64,000 nt of DNA, from contig SHBD01000005.1 in the NCBI GenBank assembly GCA_004212735.1, positions 62,001 to 126,000 of the forward strand, read 5' to 3'. The position numbers and the translations under genes are program-made. The notes below the pieces were generated by a model that was not told where the DNA came from, searched no databases, and saw nothing but the letters and a program-made list of their open reading frames with translations. Within the stretch, counting starts at the first letter, position 1, and each line of letters starts with the position of its first letter. Positions 54,152 to 62,064 of this stretch are shown here, piece after piece. This stretch comes from SAR116 cluster bacterium (lineage in GTDB: Bacteria > Pseudomonadota > Alphaproteobacteria > Puniceispirillales > Puniceispirillaceae).

Positions 54152-54898
54152 TCATGCGATGGATGCACAGGGCTGACCAGCCAACACAAGCAACGTGGCG
54201 TCATCATGTGTTGTCAAATTTCCCTGTTCAAACTGGTCCATAATCCGGTGCAGCTTCTCCGCCGCATTGCGCCCCGGAATTTTTGTCGCCAACGCGGCAA
54301 AACCATTCACGCCCAGTTCCCGCTCCCGCCACTTTGCCTCGGTAATGCCATCGGTCGCGAGATACAGGTACCCATCACCAAGCGTAAGCTCGATGGGTCG
54401 CAAATCACCCAGATCAAATGGTTTGATGCCAAGCGGAATGGTCTGTGCAGGAAACATCACATGCGGCTCATGCGATGGACAGAAAACAGCAGGCCCATGA
54501 CCACAATTGAGGGTCTGCACGTTTCCGGATGTGGGATCAAGCCACCCAATGATAAGTGAGACAAAGCGATCAGACCCAGCGTCAATCAGCTCGGCGTTCA
54601 TGTGGTTGACAATCTGCGGGCAATCAAGACCTTGGCGGGCAAGCTGGCGAAACAGGGCGACGGTACGCGCCATCATCAATGAGGCTGCAATGCCCTTTCC
54701 AGAAACATCCCCCTGACAGAAAGCGATGCGCCCGTTGATTTCCATATGATCAAAAAAATCACCGGATAGATTGCGTGCGGGTATGACCATGCCAGCGATG
54801 TGCCCCGCCGGATCATCATTCGGCATCAGCGCATCCTGGGCCTGTCTGGCCTGTTCCAGGTCACGCGCCAATAGGCTGTCGGAAACCATCATTTTCAT
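54152..54898 (-). CDS. PP2C-type serine phosphatase (RsbU/SpoIIE-like)
   Basis: The 248-residue protein has the SpoIIE phosphatase domain: ARNLSGDFFDHMEINGRIAF near residue 40 (metal aspartates in SGDFFDH), GDVSGKGIAASLMMART near 66 and YLATDGITEAKWRERE near 175, with TTHDDATLLVL at the end. It should dephosphorylate an anti-anti-sigma protein in a partner-switching system. A short N-terminal helix (about 1-30) replaces the sensor domain of RsbU. No STAS-domain target is encoded beside it. Confidence 0.88.
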   Translation of the reverse strand: MKMMVSDSLLARDLEQARQAQDALMPNDDPAGHIAGMVIPARNLSGDFFDHMEINGRIAFCQGDVSGKGIAASLMMARTVALFRQLARQGLDCPQIVNHMNAELIDAGSDRFVSLIIGWLDPTSGNVQTLNCGHGPAVFCPSHEPHVMFPAQTIPLGIKPFDLGDLRPIELTLGDGYLYLATDGITEAKWRERELGVNGFAALATKIPGRNAAEKLHRIMDQFEQGNLTTHDDATLLVLAGQPCASIA

Positions 54899-55059
54899 GG
54901 CACCAACAGTGATCGACCCAAGCGCAGAAAATCAGCCCCATTCGGCATTCAGAACACGGTTGCGGCGCAAGATGCAGGAAGCGAGCGAGGCAGACACAAC
55001 TGTCGATGATGGCAGCCAGTCATAGGCACCACTCAAGAGGAGGCGCCAGCAGAGAGATG

Positions 55060-55629
55060 CTAAATTTTCTGCTGAGCCTTACCGTAAAGGTTTCTCGTCT
55101 CAGCGACGTAGACATCTTTTGAGATCACACCATCGAGATAAAGTTGACGCGTCGCAAGCATTTCCTGCTCGATGGCAGCCAGAGCCACCTCTGGGTCCGC
55201 ATCCTTAATCTGCGCTGCCGTTCCCGTATTTTTCGCTTTGCGGCGATGAAACACAAACCCATCGACATTTGTTCCGCTCTTCTCCGCTCCTTCAGGCGGC
55301 GCAGATACTTTTTTTGCAGCAACTGCCGCAAGCGCGTCAGCCTGCGCATCGGGGGTCGGCATGGCTGCTGCGGCCTCGCCATTGAACTCTGCCTTTGTTA
55401 CCAGTTCGTTCAGCAACACCGGTTCACTGGTTGCCGCGGCAGAGCGCTGCGTAGATTGCCCCTGCCGCCTGGCAACAACGAACAGCAACATGATGACCAC
55501 AACACCAGCAAGGGCCAGTGCCTGCAACGTTCCCTGCGGTCCATTAAAATGGGCCGTCAACCGCGCTGTCACATTGGTCAGAATTGGTAGGATGCTGTCG
55601 AATATTTCCATAATGTGTTCAAAGCCCAT
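55060..55629 (-). CDS. Membrane-anchored protein of unknown function
   Basis: The 189-residue protein has a single helix at about residues 36-53 (LALAGVVVIMLLFVVA), followed by a basic segment and an Ala-rich, probably disordered region. Near the C-terminus (residues 145-185) an acidic helical segment with LAAIEQEMLATRQLYLDGVI (here IEQEMLATRQLYLDG) resembles the SHOCT-like motif. It is divergent from the pilM/pilC chimera, sharing a 118-bp promoter gap. Unknown role, possibly linked to the signalling genes downstream. Confidence 0.7.
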   Translation of the reverse strand: MGFEHIMEIFDSILPILTNVTARLTAHFNGPQGTLQALALAGVVVIMLLFVVARRQGQSTQRSAAATSEPVLLNELVTKAEFNGEAAAAMPTPDAQADALAAVAAKKVSAPPEGAEKSGTNVDGFVFHRRKAKNTGTAAQIKDADPEVALAAIEQEMLATRQLYLDGVISKDVYVAETRNLYGKAQQKI

Positions 55630-55747
55630 TTATCCAGTTGTTATCCGGTTACCAAATTGATTACCCCTCTTTTTCGCTGGGGGTAAATGGTTAAAGCACC
55701 GCACTATCGGCAGGTAAACATTAACAAATTATTACGCGCGATATCAC

Positions 55748-56932
55748 ATGGCAAAAACGTTAACCAAACTAGCCAGCTTTTTCCGCCCTCTGGGCGGAGG
55801 AAGCGATGACCTAGTCGCTGTCAAACTTCACCGACGCGCCATTACGGTAGCTGAAATAAGGCATAATTCCAATGTCATAAATATCGATACTATTGCGAGC
55901 GCACCGCTGGCCCGCGATCTACAGGTCGCACGCATCACTCGCCAGCATGACATGATCGCCGATACATTGCGCGGCATGCGCGAGGGTGGACTGTTCTCGG
56001 CACGGGATGCAGGCATCATCATTCCAAGTGGTGTTGTCACGCTTCGCCAGTTCAATTTGCCCTATCTGACAGCGGCCGAACTCACACGGGAAAGCAAGGA
56101 CGTTGCCTTCTGGGTCGAGGCTGGCGAAATTTCGGGCAAGCTGGATGTGTTTCTCGACCGCTTGGTGGAAATGCTGGAAAAGCAGCAAAAGATCAAGGCT
56201 GGCATAAAATCCGCACTGTTCTATCCAATAACGCTGGTGGTGATCACCGTTGCCATTTCCTATTTCATGCTGACCAAGGTGGTGCCAACCTTTCAGGAAA
56301 TGTATGAGGGGTTGGGCGCCGAATTGCCGGGCCCCACACAAGCAATTGTCGATGCCAGCAATTGGATACAGGATGGCGGCAACCTGGCCAGTGTCATCGG
56401 TGTGGTGATCAGCATCTGGCTGACAAACAAGATGTTGCACCGTTATCTGCGCCCCTATCGCAAACTGAAAAGTGTCATCGCCCTGCGGTTGCCGGTTGTT
56501 GGTGATATCATCGTCAAGGCAACGGTCGCCCGCATGTCGCTGTTGATGGCCAATCTTCTGGCGGCAGGTGTTTCGGTCATCGACACGCTCGAGGTCTCCA
56601 GCACGGTCTCGCAGAATGTCAAATTTCTCGACGCAATGACACAGATCAAACAGAAGATCGTGACAGGCGCACCGCTGTCGACGCTGTTCGGCAATGAGGC
56701 CGTGTTCCCGATTGCGCTGTCGCAGTTGATGGCTGTCCGCGAGCGCACCGGTAACATGGACGAAATGCTGACCTCGATCGCCCGCTATTACGAGGAGGAA
56801 TTCACCACCGTTGTTGATGGGCTGTCGACAATCATTGAACCGCTGATGATCGTCTTTGTCGGATTGATGATCGGGGTGATGGTAGTGGCGCTGTATCTGC
56901 CGATTTTCTCCGCTGGCGATGCCATCAAATAG
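55748..56932 (+). CDS. Chimera: PilM/MshI-like N-terminus fused in frame to PilC/GspF C-terminal part
   Basis: Residues about 20-122 look like the N-terminal actin-like part of PilM/MshI: LVAVKLHRRAITVAEIR, then GIIIPSGVVTLRQFNLPYL and ELTRESKDVAFWVE. From about 124 the sequence is PilC/GspF: GEISGKLDVFLDRLVEMLEK, ALFYPITLVVITVAIS (first helix pair), then a complete second GspF domain with MANLLAAGVSVIDTLEV, FPIALSQLMAVRERTGNMDEML and IIEPLMIVFVGLMIGV. The first half of the first GspF domain is missing. A deletion between pilM- and pilC-like genes, joining them in frame near 56115-56125, explains it. No pilB, pilA or pilQ gene is in the window. Confidence 0.72.
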   Translation: MAKTLTKLASFFRPLGGGSDDLVAVKLHRRAITVAEIRHNSNVINIDTIASAPLARDLQVARITRQHDMIADTLRGMREGGLFSARDAGIIIPSGVVTLRQFNLPYLTAAELTRESKDVAFWVEAGEISGKLDVFLDRLVEMLEKQQKIKAGIKSALFYPITLVVITVAISYFMLTKVVPTFQEMYEGLGAELPGPTQAIVDASNWIQDGGNLASVIGVVISIWLTNKMLHRYLRPYRKLKSVIALRLPVVGDIIVKATVARMSLLMANLLAAGVSVIDTLEVSSTVSQNVKFLDAMTQIKQKIVTGAPLSTLFGNEAVFPIALSQLMAVRERTGNMDEMLTSIARYYEEEFTTVVDGLSTIIEPLMIVFVGLMIGVMVVALYLPIFSAGDAIK

Positions 56933-57088
56933 ATGGCCAGATAAATGAACAGATCGGCGGCGGCGCCAGCTGCCATCGTGAGTGATCCCCCCCTTTACAA
57001 ACGGGCCAAAAGCGGGTGAGACTTGGGCATCGGGGGGTCGGTGCCGGAGACGCCCTGCCCCCTTCACGAAACAGAGGAGGCCAGCTGC

Positions 57089-57682
57089 ATGAACATGGAT
57101 CAACAAACCGTCAGTTTTCGCCGGATGGATGAAGGCAGTGCCGCCGATTACGCGCTGCTGGCATCGTGCGAGGATGATTATGCCGCCGGGCTTGCCGACC
57201 GTTTGCTGGCAGCATTGGAAGATTTGCAACATTCGCTTGGCGGATTCCGGATCGACCGGCTGCAACATTCGCTGCAATCGGCGACGCGGGCCGAAGCGGA
57301 TGGTGCCGACATCGAGATGATCGTTGGCGCGCTGATCCACGACCTTGGTGATGATCTGGCGCCGCATAACCACTCGCAGCTGGCGGCGTGCATCATCCGG
57401 CCCTATGTGCGGGCTGAGGTGACCTGGGTGATTGAGCATCATGGTATTTTCCAACTCTATTATTTCGGTGACGCCGAGGGCGTGAACAAGAATGAGCGTG
57501 ACCGCTATGCCGGCCACAAATGGTTCGACAGCTGCGACAATTTCTGTGGGCGCTGGGACCAGATGTCCTTTGACCCAGAATATCCGACCAAACCGCTGAG
57601 CCATTTCGAACCGATGCTGCGCGAGGTGTTCTCCCGCACGCCCTTTGACCCGGCGATCATCGGCGAGAGCGCTGAGACCTGA
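57089..57682 (+). CDS. HD-domain protein with MIOX/PhnZ-like ligand pattern
   Basis: The 197-residue protein has H60, H84-D85 (ALIHDLGD), H93/H95 (APHNHSQLAA), H117/H118 (VIEHHGIFQ) and aspartates near 150-157 (KWFDSCDNFCGRWD). This His-HD-His-His-Asp set is the ligand list of mixed-valence diiron oxygenases such as inositol oxygenase and the phosphonate enzymes PhnZ and TmpB, as well as of HD phosphohydrolases. AGAGGAGG precedes the ATG at 57089. An SDR gene follows after 57 bp, so the pair may oxidise a small molecule. Substrate unknown. Confidence 0.75.
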   Translation: MNMDQQTVSFRRMDEGSAADYALLASCEDDYAAGLADRLLAALEDLQHSLGGFRIDRLQHSLQSATRAEADGADIEMIVGALIHDLGDDLAPHNHSQLAACIIRPYVRAEVTWVIEHHGIFQLYYFGDAEGVNKNERDRYAGHKWFDSCDNFCGRWDQMSFDPEYPTKPLSHFEPMLREVFSRTPFDPAIIGESAET

Positions 57683-57739
57683 AGGGCATGACCGACATGA
57701 AGCGACCCAGATTGAGGCAATCCAGATGACGGTACAAAG

Positions 57740-58462
57740 ATGACGGGCAGCACCGCCAGACGCGTGATGATCACCGGCGCCAACCGTGGCATCGGGCTGG
57801 AAATGGCCCGCCAATCTGCCGCGATGGGTGACGAGGTGATCGCCTGTTGCCGCACCCCGATGGAGGCTGCCGAGCTGATGGCACTCGCCCGGGAGACCGA
57901 CCGGGTGAGCATCCTCGGCCTCGATGTGCGGATCGAACGCGACATGAAGCCAATCGCCGCCGGGTTTGGCCGCGCACTCGATCTGCTGGTCTGCAATGCC
58001 GGCGTGCTGTCCGGACGCGGCGGTGTTCAGGACCCGGAACAGGACAGCCGGGCTGTCGAGGACACGCTGATGACCAATGTCGCCGGGGTGTTTTTCACCG
58101 CCCGCCATTTTCTGCCACATCTGCTGGCAGGGGGTGAGCAACGCGGCACTGCCCCCGGCAAGCTGGCAATCATCTCCTCGCAGATGGGAAGCAGCACCCG
58201 CGCCGGCAGCGGCGCCATCATGTACCGTGCGAGCAAGGCGGCGGCAACCAATCTGGCCCGCAGTCTGGCCGTCGAGCTGGCCAGCCAGAACATCGCCGTC
58301 GGTGCGTACCACCCGGGCTGGGTGCAGACGGAGATGGGCGGACAGGAAGCGGCGGTCACCCCGGCTGACAGCGCGGCCGGCCTGTTGCAGCGTTTCGCCG
58401 CGCTGGGCATGGGGAGCACCGGCGTGTTCGAGGATTACACCGGCGCGGTGATTCCGTTTTGA
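57740..58462 (+). CDS. Short-chain dehydrogenase/reductase
   Basis: The 240-residue SDR has the cofactor motif TGANRGIGLEMA near residue 12, NAGVLSG near 89, the catalytic serine in IISSQMGSS near 145 and tyrosine/lysine in MYRASKAAATN near 160. The arginine in CCRTP near 37 would favour NADP. It lies 57 bp after the HD protein and 70 bp before the methyltransferase, all on the plus strand, and may share their operon. Substrate not predictable. Confidence 0.92.
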   Translation: MTGSTARRVMITGANRGIGLEMARQSAAMGDEVIACCRTPMEAAELMALARETDRVSILGLDVRIERDMKPIAAGFGRALDLLVCNAGVLSGRGGVQDPEQDSRAVEDTLMTNVAGVFFTARHFLPHLLAGGEQRGTAPGKLAIISSQMGSSTRAGSGAIMYRASKAAATNLARSLAVELASQNIAVGAYHPGWVQTEMGGQEAAVTPADSAAGLLQRFAALGMGSTGVFEDYTGAVIPF

Positions 58463-58531
58463 GCGACCGCCCTGTTATGTGTCCCCCCCCTGTTTTGACC
58501 TGCCTTGAGCAAATAGTGGAGTGCGCCCCAA

Positions 58532-59311
58532 ATGACAGATGACACCCCCAATGACAAATCAGAAATGGACAAGTCAGCACCCCCGGTGACAGATAAGGGA
58601 ACGGGCCAAACGGTGATGGGCCAAACGGTGACGAACAAGTCAGGCGCCGCAGAGGCAAACAACACTCCCGAGGACGGCATGGCCAGCGCGATGACCCGCA
58701 ACCGGATGATCAAACGGACCTATGAGGACCCGCCAACCGACGAGTTGATGGGCGTCTATGCCGCCTGGGCCGATGCGTATGACAGCGACCTGATTGACGG
58801 CCACGGATACAAAGCCCCCGAGGACGCCGTTGCCGGTTTTGCCACGCTGGACCTTGCCAAAAATGCCCGCATTCTGGACGCCGGATGCGGCACCGGGCTT
58901 GTCGGGCTGCTGCTGCATGAGGCAGGTTTCACCCATATTGACGGGGCTGATCTGAGCGCCGAAATGCGCGCCATCGCCGCAAAACATGATGTCTATAACC
59001 GGCTGTTCCAGCTGGACATGACCGATGATTTTGGCATTGCCCCGGCAGATGCCTATGACGCGGTGATCTCGGTCGGGGTGTTTGGCTTTGGCCCGCCCCA
59101 TGTGCCGCATCTGCATCACATTATGGGGGCGGCAAAACCGGGAGCCCCGGTGATGATCACCGTCAATGGCGCCGGCTGGAAGGTGCGCGGCTGGGACGAC
59201 AGCTTTGCCCCGCATCTGGCCGAACATGGCATCGCCTGTGTGCGCAACGAGCCGATCCGGCATATGACGAAAGATGGCATCGGAGCGCGGCTGATCGAGC
59301 TGCGGCGTTAA
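58532..59311 (+). CDS. Class I SAM-dependent methyltransferase
   Basis: The 259-residue protein has the SAM motif ILDAGCGTGLVGLLL near residue 113, followed by GADLSAEM and QLDMTDDFG. The first 50 residues are low-complexity (Thr/Lys/Asp-rich) and contain a two-copy GGGCCAAACGGTGA repeat at about 58604-58632, so part of them may be repeat expansion. GGAG precedes 58532; an internal ATG at 58679 behind GAGGA would give a 210-residue enzyme of normal size. Either start may be used. Substrate unknown. Confidence 0.88.
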   Translation: MTDDTPNDKSEMDKSAPPVTDKGTGQTVMGQTVTNKSGAAEANNTPEDGMASAMTRNRMIKRTYEDPPTDELMGVYAAWADAYDSDLIDGHGYKAPEDAVAGFATLDLAKNARILDAGCGTGLVGLLLHEAGFTHIDGADLSAEMRAIAAKHDVYNRLFQLDMTDDFGIAPADAYDAVISVGVFGFGPPHVPHLHHIMGAAKPGAPVMITVNGAGWKVRGWDDSFAPHLAEHGIACVRNEPIRHMTKDGIGARLIELRR

Positions 59312-59346
59312 CGGCACCAAGGGCGTTACGGACCGTTTGAGCACTC

Positions 59347-59399
59347 ATATGATCGCTTATATGATCACAAGTATGATCGCTTATATGATCGCTTATATG
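59347..59399. repeat. 12-bp tandem repeat of ATATGATCGCTT type
   Basis: Four partly degenerate copies of a 12-bp unit follow each other, the first array after the methyltransferase gene. The unit is near-palindromic (ATATGATC). It starts the repeat-rich zone that runs to about 60.65 kb. Confidence 0.85.
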
Positions 59400-59404
59400 T
59401 TCAT

Positions 59405-59526
59405 TGGGCCGGGCCGGGCCGGGTCTTGATTGCCGGGTTTGGGTTTGGTTCTTGGTTTGGGCCGGGTCTTGATTGCCGGGTCTTGGTTTGGTTCTGGGTT
59501 TGGTTCTGGGTTTGGGTCTTGATGGG
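59405..59526. repeat. GGGTTT/GGGCC-rich low-complexity array
   Basis: Blocks of GGGCCGGG, GGTCTTGATTGCCGGG (twice) and repeated TTTGGTTCTGGG units alternate. The plus strand is G/T-rich. Units are imperfect and of mixed length, unlike the neighbouring arrays. Confidence 0.75.
59406..59423 (+). other. G-quadruplex motif
   Basis: Four GGG runs separated by CC form G3N2G3N2G3N2G3 over 18 bases. This is the canonical four-tetrad-run pattern with very short loops, predicted to fold as a stable G-quadruplex on the plus strand. It sits at the start of the G/T-rich array, about 95 bases after the methyltransferase stop. Confidence 0.7.
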
Positions 59527-59596
59527 CCTCCTTTCGGGTGCGTGAGGGGCAGACTGGCGGTTCAGTGCACCATGGTCCCCCCAAGATTTTTGATGT
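59527..59596. other. Short unrepeated spacer between arrays
   Basis: About 70 bases between the G/T-rich array and the next array. No gene, hairpin or motif was recognised. Confidence 0.5.
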
Positions 59597-59745
59597 CGGC
59601 GGTTGTTCAGTTTCGGCGGTTAGGCGGTTAGGCGTGTGTTCAGCTAGGCGTGTGTTCAGCTAGGCGGTTAGGCGTTAGGCGGTTGTTCAGTTTACTCAGC
59701 TAGGCGGTTAGGCGTGTAGGCGGTAGGCGTGTGTTCAGTTTAGGT
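59597..59745. repeat. Tandem array of AGGCGGTT and CAGCTAGGCGTGTGTT units
   Basis: Two interleaved units alternate: GGCGGTTA (about 8 bp) and TTCAGCTAGGCGTGTG (16 bp). Copies are partly degenerate. Between this array and the next, a small repeat of AACAGTCAAATGA appears (59780-59820). Confidence 0.82.
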
Positions 59746-59860
59746 TTCAAGCACCCCCCATGAGTTGGCATACCCCTGAAATAACAGTCAAATGACACTC
59801 AGATAACAGTCAAATGATGCTAAAATGATCACATTCATGATCCTGAACTGACCATAAAAT

Positions 59861-60009
59861 GATCATCCAGCTTGTCATCCAGCTTGTCATCCAGCCTGCA
59901 TCCAGCCTGTCATCCAGCTAGGTCATCCAGCTAGGTCATCCAGCTAGGTTATATAGCTTGGTCATCCAGCTTGGTTATATAGCTCGGGGCCATATAGCTC
60001 CGGGCCATG
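59861..60009. repeat. 12-bp tandem array of GTCATCCAGCTT/GGTCATCCAGCTA
   Basis: About ten copies of a 12-bp unit with variants GTCATCCAGCTT, GGTCATCCAGCTA and GTTATATAGCTT occur in series and end in GGGCCATATAGCTC. Variation between neighbours suggests growth by slippage and later point changes. Confidence 0.85.
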
Positions 60010-60060
60010 CCGCCTCATGAGGCGTGTCCTGACGGGTCAGGGGGCCGCCGATGATTGTTC

Positions 60061-60180
60061 GACACCATGTTACTGGCACCGCGTTTTCGATACCATGTTA
60101 CTGATACCGGGTTACTGATACCGGGTTACTGATACCGGGTTACTGATACCGGGTTACTGATACCGGGTTACTGATACCGG
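60061..60180. repeat. 14-bp tandem array GATACCGGGTTACT, five perfect copies
   Basis: Five identical copies at 60103-60172, preceded by degenerate copies (GATACCATGTTACT at 60089) and followed by a partial one. Perfect identity implies recent expansion, and the copy number is probably variable between strains. Confidence 0.92.
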
Positions 60181-60590
60181 TTTTCCAATCACCACCGGAT
60201 GATCCGCGTAGGTCATACGCGAGATCAGCCCCGCTGCCCCGGAGGGATGTGGCCGCGTTGGGTGGGATTGCCACCCCCGTTTGGCCACCTACGCATCAGG
60301 TGGTCTGCCCGATGCGGCGATTGCGGGGTTGGGTGACCTGCCCGTCTCCGCCGTCTCATCAACACCGCCCGGCTGATCGGGGTCTCCCGATCATCAGATG
60401 TTCCCAGCGATGGGGGTGTCCGGTTTTACGGAGGACCCAGCGATGGGGGTTTGATGTGGTGCCCGGACTGGTGCGATGCCTCCACGGTCAGCATGACGCC
60501 TTGGGGGAGATGCCGTATCAGTCAGGAGGCGCAATATGGAAGCAACCGATTTCAATAGCAAGAGGTTTTTGTTCACCCTCTGTTCACATT
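60181..60590. other. Non-coding spacer before the enolase-superfamily gene
   Basis: About 410 bases with no recognised gene. A two-copy CCCAGCGATGGGGG repeat occurs near 60405-60455. Inverted stretches such as CAGGTGGTC and GGTGACCTG may form weak hairpins. A long plus-strand frame opening at 60249 is mostly the complement of the next gene and is not credible. Confidence 0.55.
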
Positions 60591-60643
60591 CCCTTATTCC
60601 CATTCCCTCATTCCCGTTCCCTCATTCCCATTCCCTTATTCCA
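60591..60643. repeat. 12-bp tandem array CATTCCCTCATT type, overlapping a stop codon
   Basis: About four units of ATTCCCATTCCCT type run to 60643 and include the stop codon of the enolase-superfamily gene (60636-60638). The last residues of the protein (VSELE) are thus at the array border. The array is C/T-rich on the plus strand. Confidence 0.8.
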
Positions 60644-61757
60644 GTTCGGAGACGGCGTAATCGGCGCGCGCCAGCCAGTCTGGATTGACCTCAACACCCC
60701 AGCCGGGCGCGTCCGTCACCGCAACCTTGCCATCGGTCACGGCAAAGGGATCGCCGCAGAACAGATCTTCGGTCCAGGGGTAGTAATCCGCGCCCTCAAT
60801 GGCGAATTCGAGATACGGCCCAGCATTGGGAATGGCGCGCAGCAGATGCATCGTGCAAATCGTCACCAGCGACAGATTGGCCGCATGCGGCGTGCAGACA
60901 AAGCCACCCGCCGCCGCCATCGCCGCAACCTGAAGCGTCGGGGTCAGGCCGCCCATATACATCACATCAGGCTGCATCACATCGGTGACATGATTGTCGA
61001 TGGCGTGCTGCCAGATCCGCATGTCGCAATCCTGCTCGCCGCCGGTGACATCAATCGCCAGCGCGTCAGTCACCTGTTTTGTCTGCTCCGGCCGCCAATA
61101 GGGGCAGGGCTCCTCATAATGGGTGATGCCGTGATCCTCGAGCAGATGGCCAATTTCAATCGCCCGCTCAACGCCGAAACAGCTATTGGCATCGACCATG
61201 CGCACAACATCATCGCCAAGCGCGCGGCTCATCGCCGGGATGATCTGTTCGGTGCGGCCGGGCCATTCATCACGCCCGCGCCCGCATTCAGCGCCAACAC
61301 GGAATTTGAACGCGTCAAACCCCTTCTCATCACGCAGCCGACACAGCCGCGCCGCCTCCTCATCCGGGGTGATGTCGCGCTTCATCGACGAAGCATAGGC
61401 ACGCACCGGCCCGGGCGAACCGCCAATCAGACTGGCAACCGGCTGTTCGGCCAGCCTGGCAACAAGATCCCACAGCGCGGTGTCCAGCCCGGCCAGCGCC
61501 CGGCGAACATAGGAGCCCGGAAATTTATGCTCCCGCTCATGCACCAGCGCGGCGATATCGGCAAAATCAGCGGCCGGCGCACCGCGATCAATTGGCCGGC
61601 CCAGAACCCAGGGGGCAACCTGCCGGTGAAAGACCATCGTCGTGATATCGGCATGATAGGTCGACATCTGGCCGATCCCGCTATGCCCGCTATCCGTGGT
61701 CAGGCGCACAAACGCAACTTCGGGGGTGGTGAAACTTTCCAGCCTGACGATCTTCAT
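60636..61757 (-). CDS. Enolase-superfamily enzyme (mandelate racemase/muconate lactonizing type)
   Basis: The 373-residue protein has the superfamily layout: N-terminal capping domain (about 1-120), the lysine motif FDAFKFRVG near residue 160, metal ligands in RMVDANSCFG near 195, YEEPCPYW near 222 and TGGEQDCDM near 248, and the base in CTPHAANLS near 295. Members dehydrate or epimerise sugar acids or epimerise amino acid betaines. Length and KxR-type lysine point to the mandelate racemase group. It stands alone amid repeats. The start at 61757 is the first ATG. Confidence 0.9.
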   Translation of the reverse strand: MKIVRLESFTTPEVAFVRLTTDSGHSGIGQMSTYHADITTMVFHRQVAPWVLGRPIDRGAPAADFADIAALVHEREHKFPGSYVRRALAGLDTALWDLVARLAEQPVASLIGGSPGPVRAYASSMKRDITPDEEAARLCRLRDEKGFDAFKFRVGAECGRGRDEWPGRTEQIIPAMSRALGDDVVRMVDANSCFGVERAIEIGHLLEDHGITHYEEPCPYWRPEQTKQVTDALAIDVTGGEQDCDMRIWQHAIDNHVTDVMQPDVMYMGGLTPTLQVAAMAAAGGFVCTPHAANLSLVTICTMHLLRAIPNAGPYLEFAIEGADYYPWTEDLFCGDPFAVTDGKVAVTDAPGWGVEVNPDWLARADYAVSELE

Positions 61758-61854
61758 GGCTCGGGTCTCCAGTTACAGGACATCGGTGTGGCACCCTATG
61801 AAAGAGCGGCTTGGTAAAGGGTGGCGTGAGGCGTGGTTGAATGGGTGGCGGCGC

Positions 61855-61994
61855 GTTTGGTGCTGGTGTTGGTGCTGGTGTTGGTGGTGCATTTGGTGTT
61901 GGTGCTGGTGCTGGTGTTGGTGCGGTGCTGGTGTTGGTGCGGGTGCTGGTGTTGGTGCTGGTGTTGGTGCGGGTGCTGGTGTTGGTGCGGGGCT
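61855..61994. repeat. 12-bp GGTGCTGGTGTT tandem array
   Basis: About eleven units of GGTGCTGGTGTT (variants with GCGG or GGT inserts) run in series. Low-complexity frames cross it in several phases (Val-Gly-Ala-Gly on the plus strand, His-Gln on the minus) but none has a convincing start. Regard as non-coding repeat DNA unless expression is shown. Confidence 0.9.
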
Positions 61995-62010
61995 CCCGCA
62001 CCCCATGCCA

Positions 62011-62064
62011 GCCTGAACCCAGCTCGCATGTCCGTTTGCCTGAACCCAGCTCGCATGTCCGTTT
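62011..62064. repeat. 27-bp direct repeat, two perfect copies
   Basis: A 27-bp unit (starting GCCTGAACCCAGCTCGCATG) occurs at 62011-62037 and again at 62038-62064, followed by a short partial copy. Both are perfect. The region after it (62070-62300) shows AT-rich stretches and no gene. Confidence 0.88.

Noticed and set aside
54899-55059. Possible STAS or response-regulator fragment between the phosphatase gene and the membrane protein gene
   Set aside because: One minus-strand frame stays open for about 45 codons but lacks a start and shows no STAS motif.
55919-58312. 797-codon open frame on the minus strand
   Set aside because: It is antisense to four well-supported genes (pilM/pilC chimera, HD protein, SDR). 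Its translation is Gln/His/Arg-rich without domains. Codon bias of the true genes explains the missing stops.
59312-60180. CRISPR array
   Set aside because: The units are adjacent without unique spacers, are only 8-16 bp and vary in unit from array to array. No cas genes are near.
60249-61817. 522-codon plus-strand frame
   Set aside because: Most of it is the complement of the enolase-superfamily gene, and the rest crosses a repeat. No domain or ribosome site.
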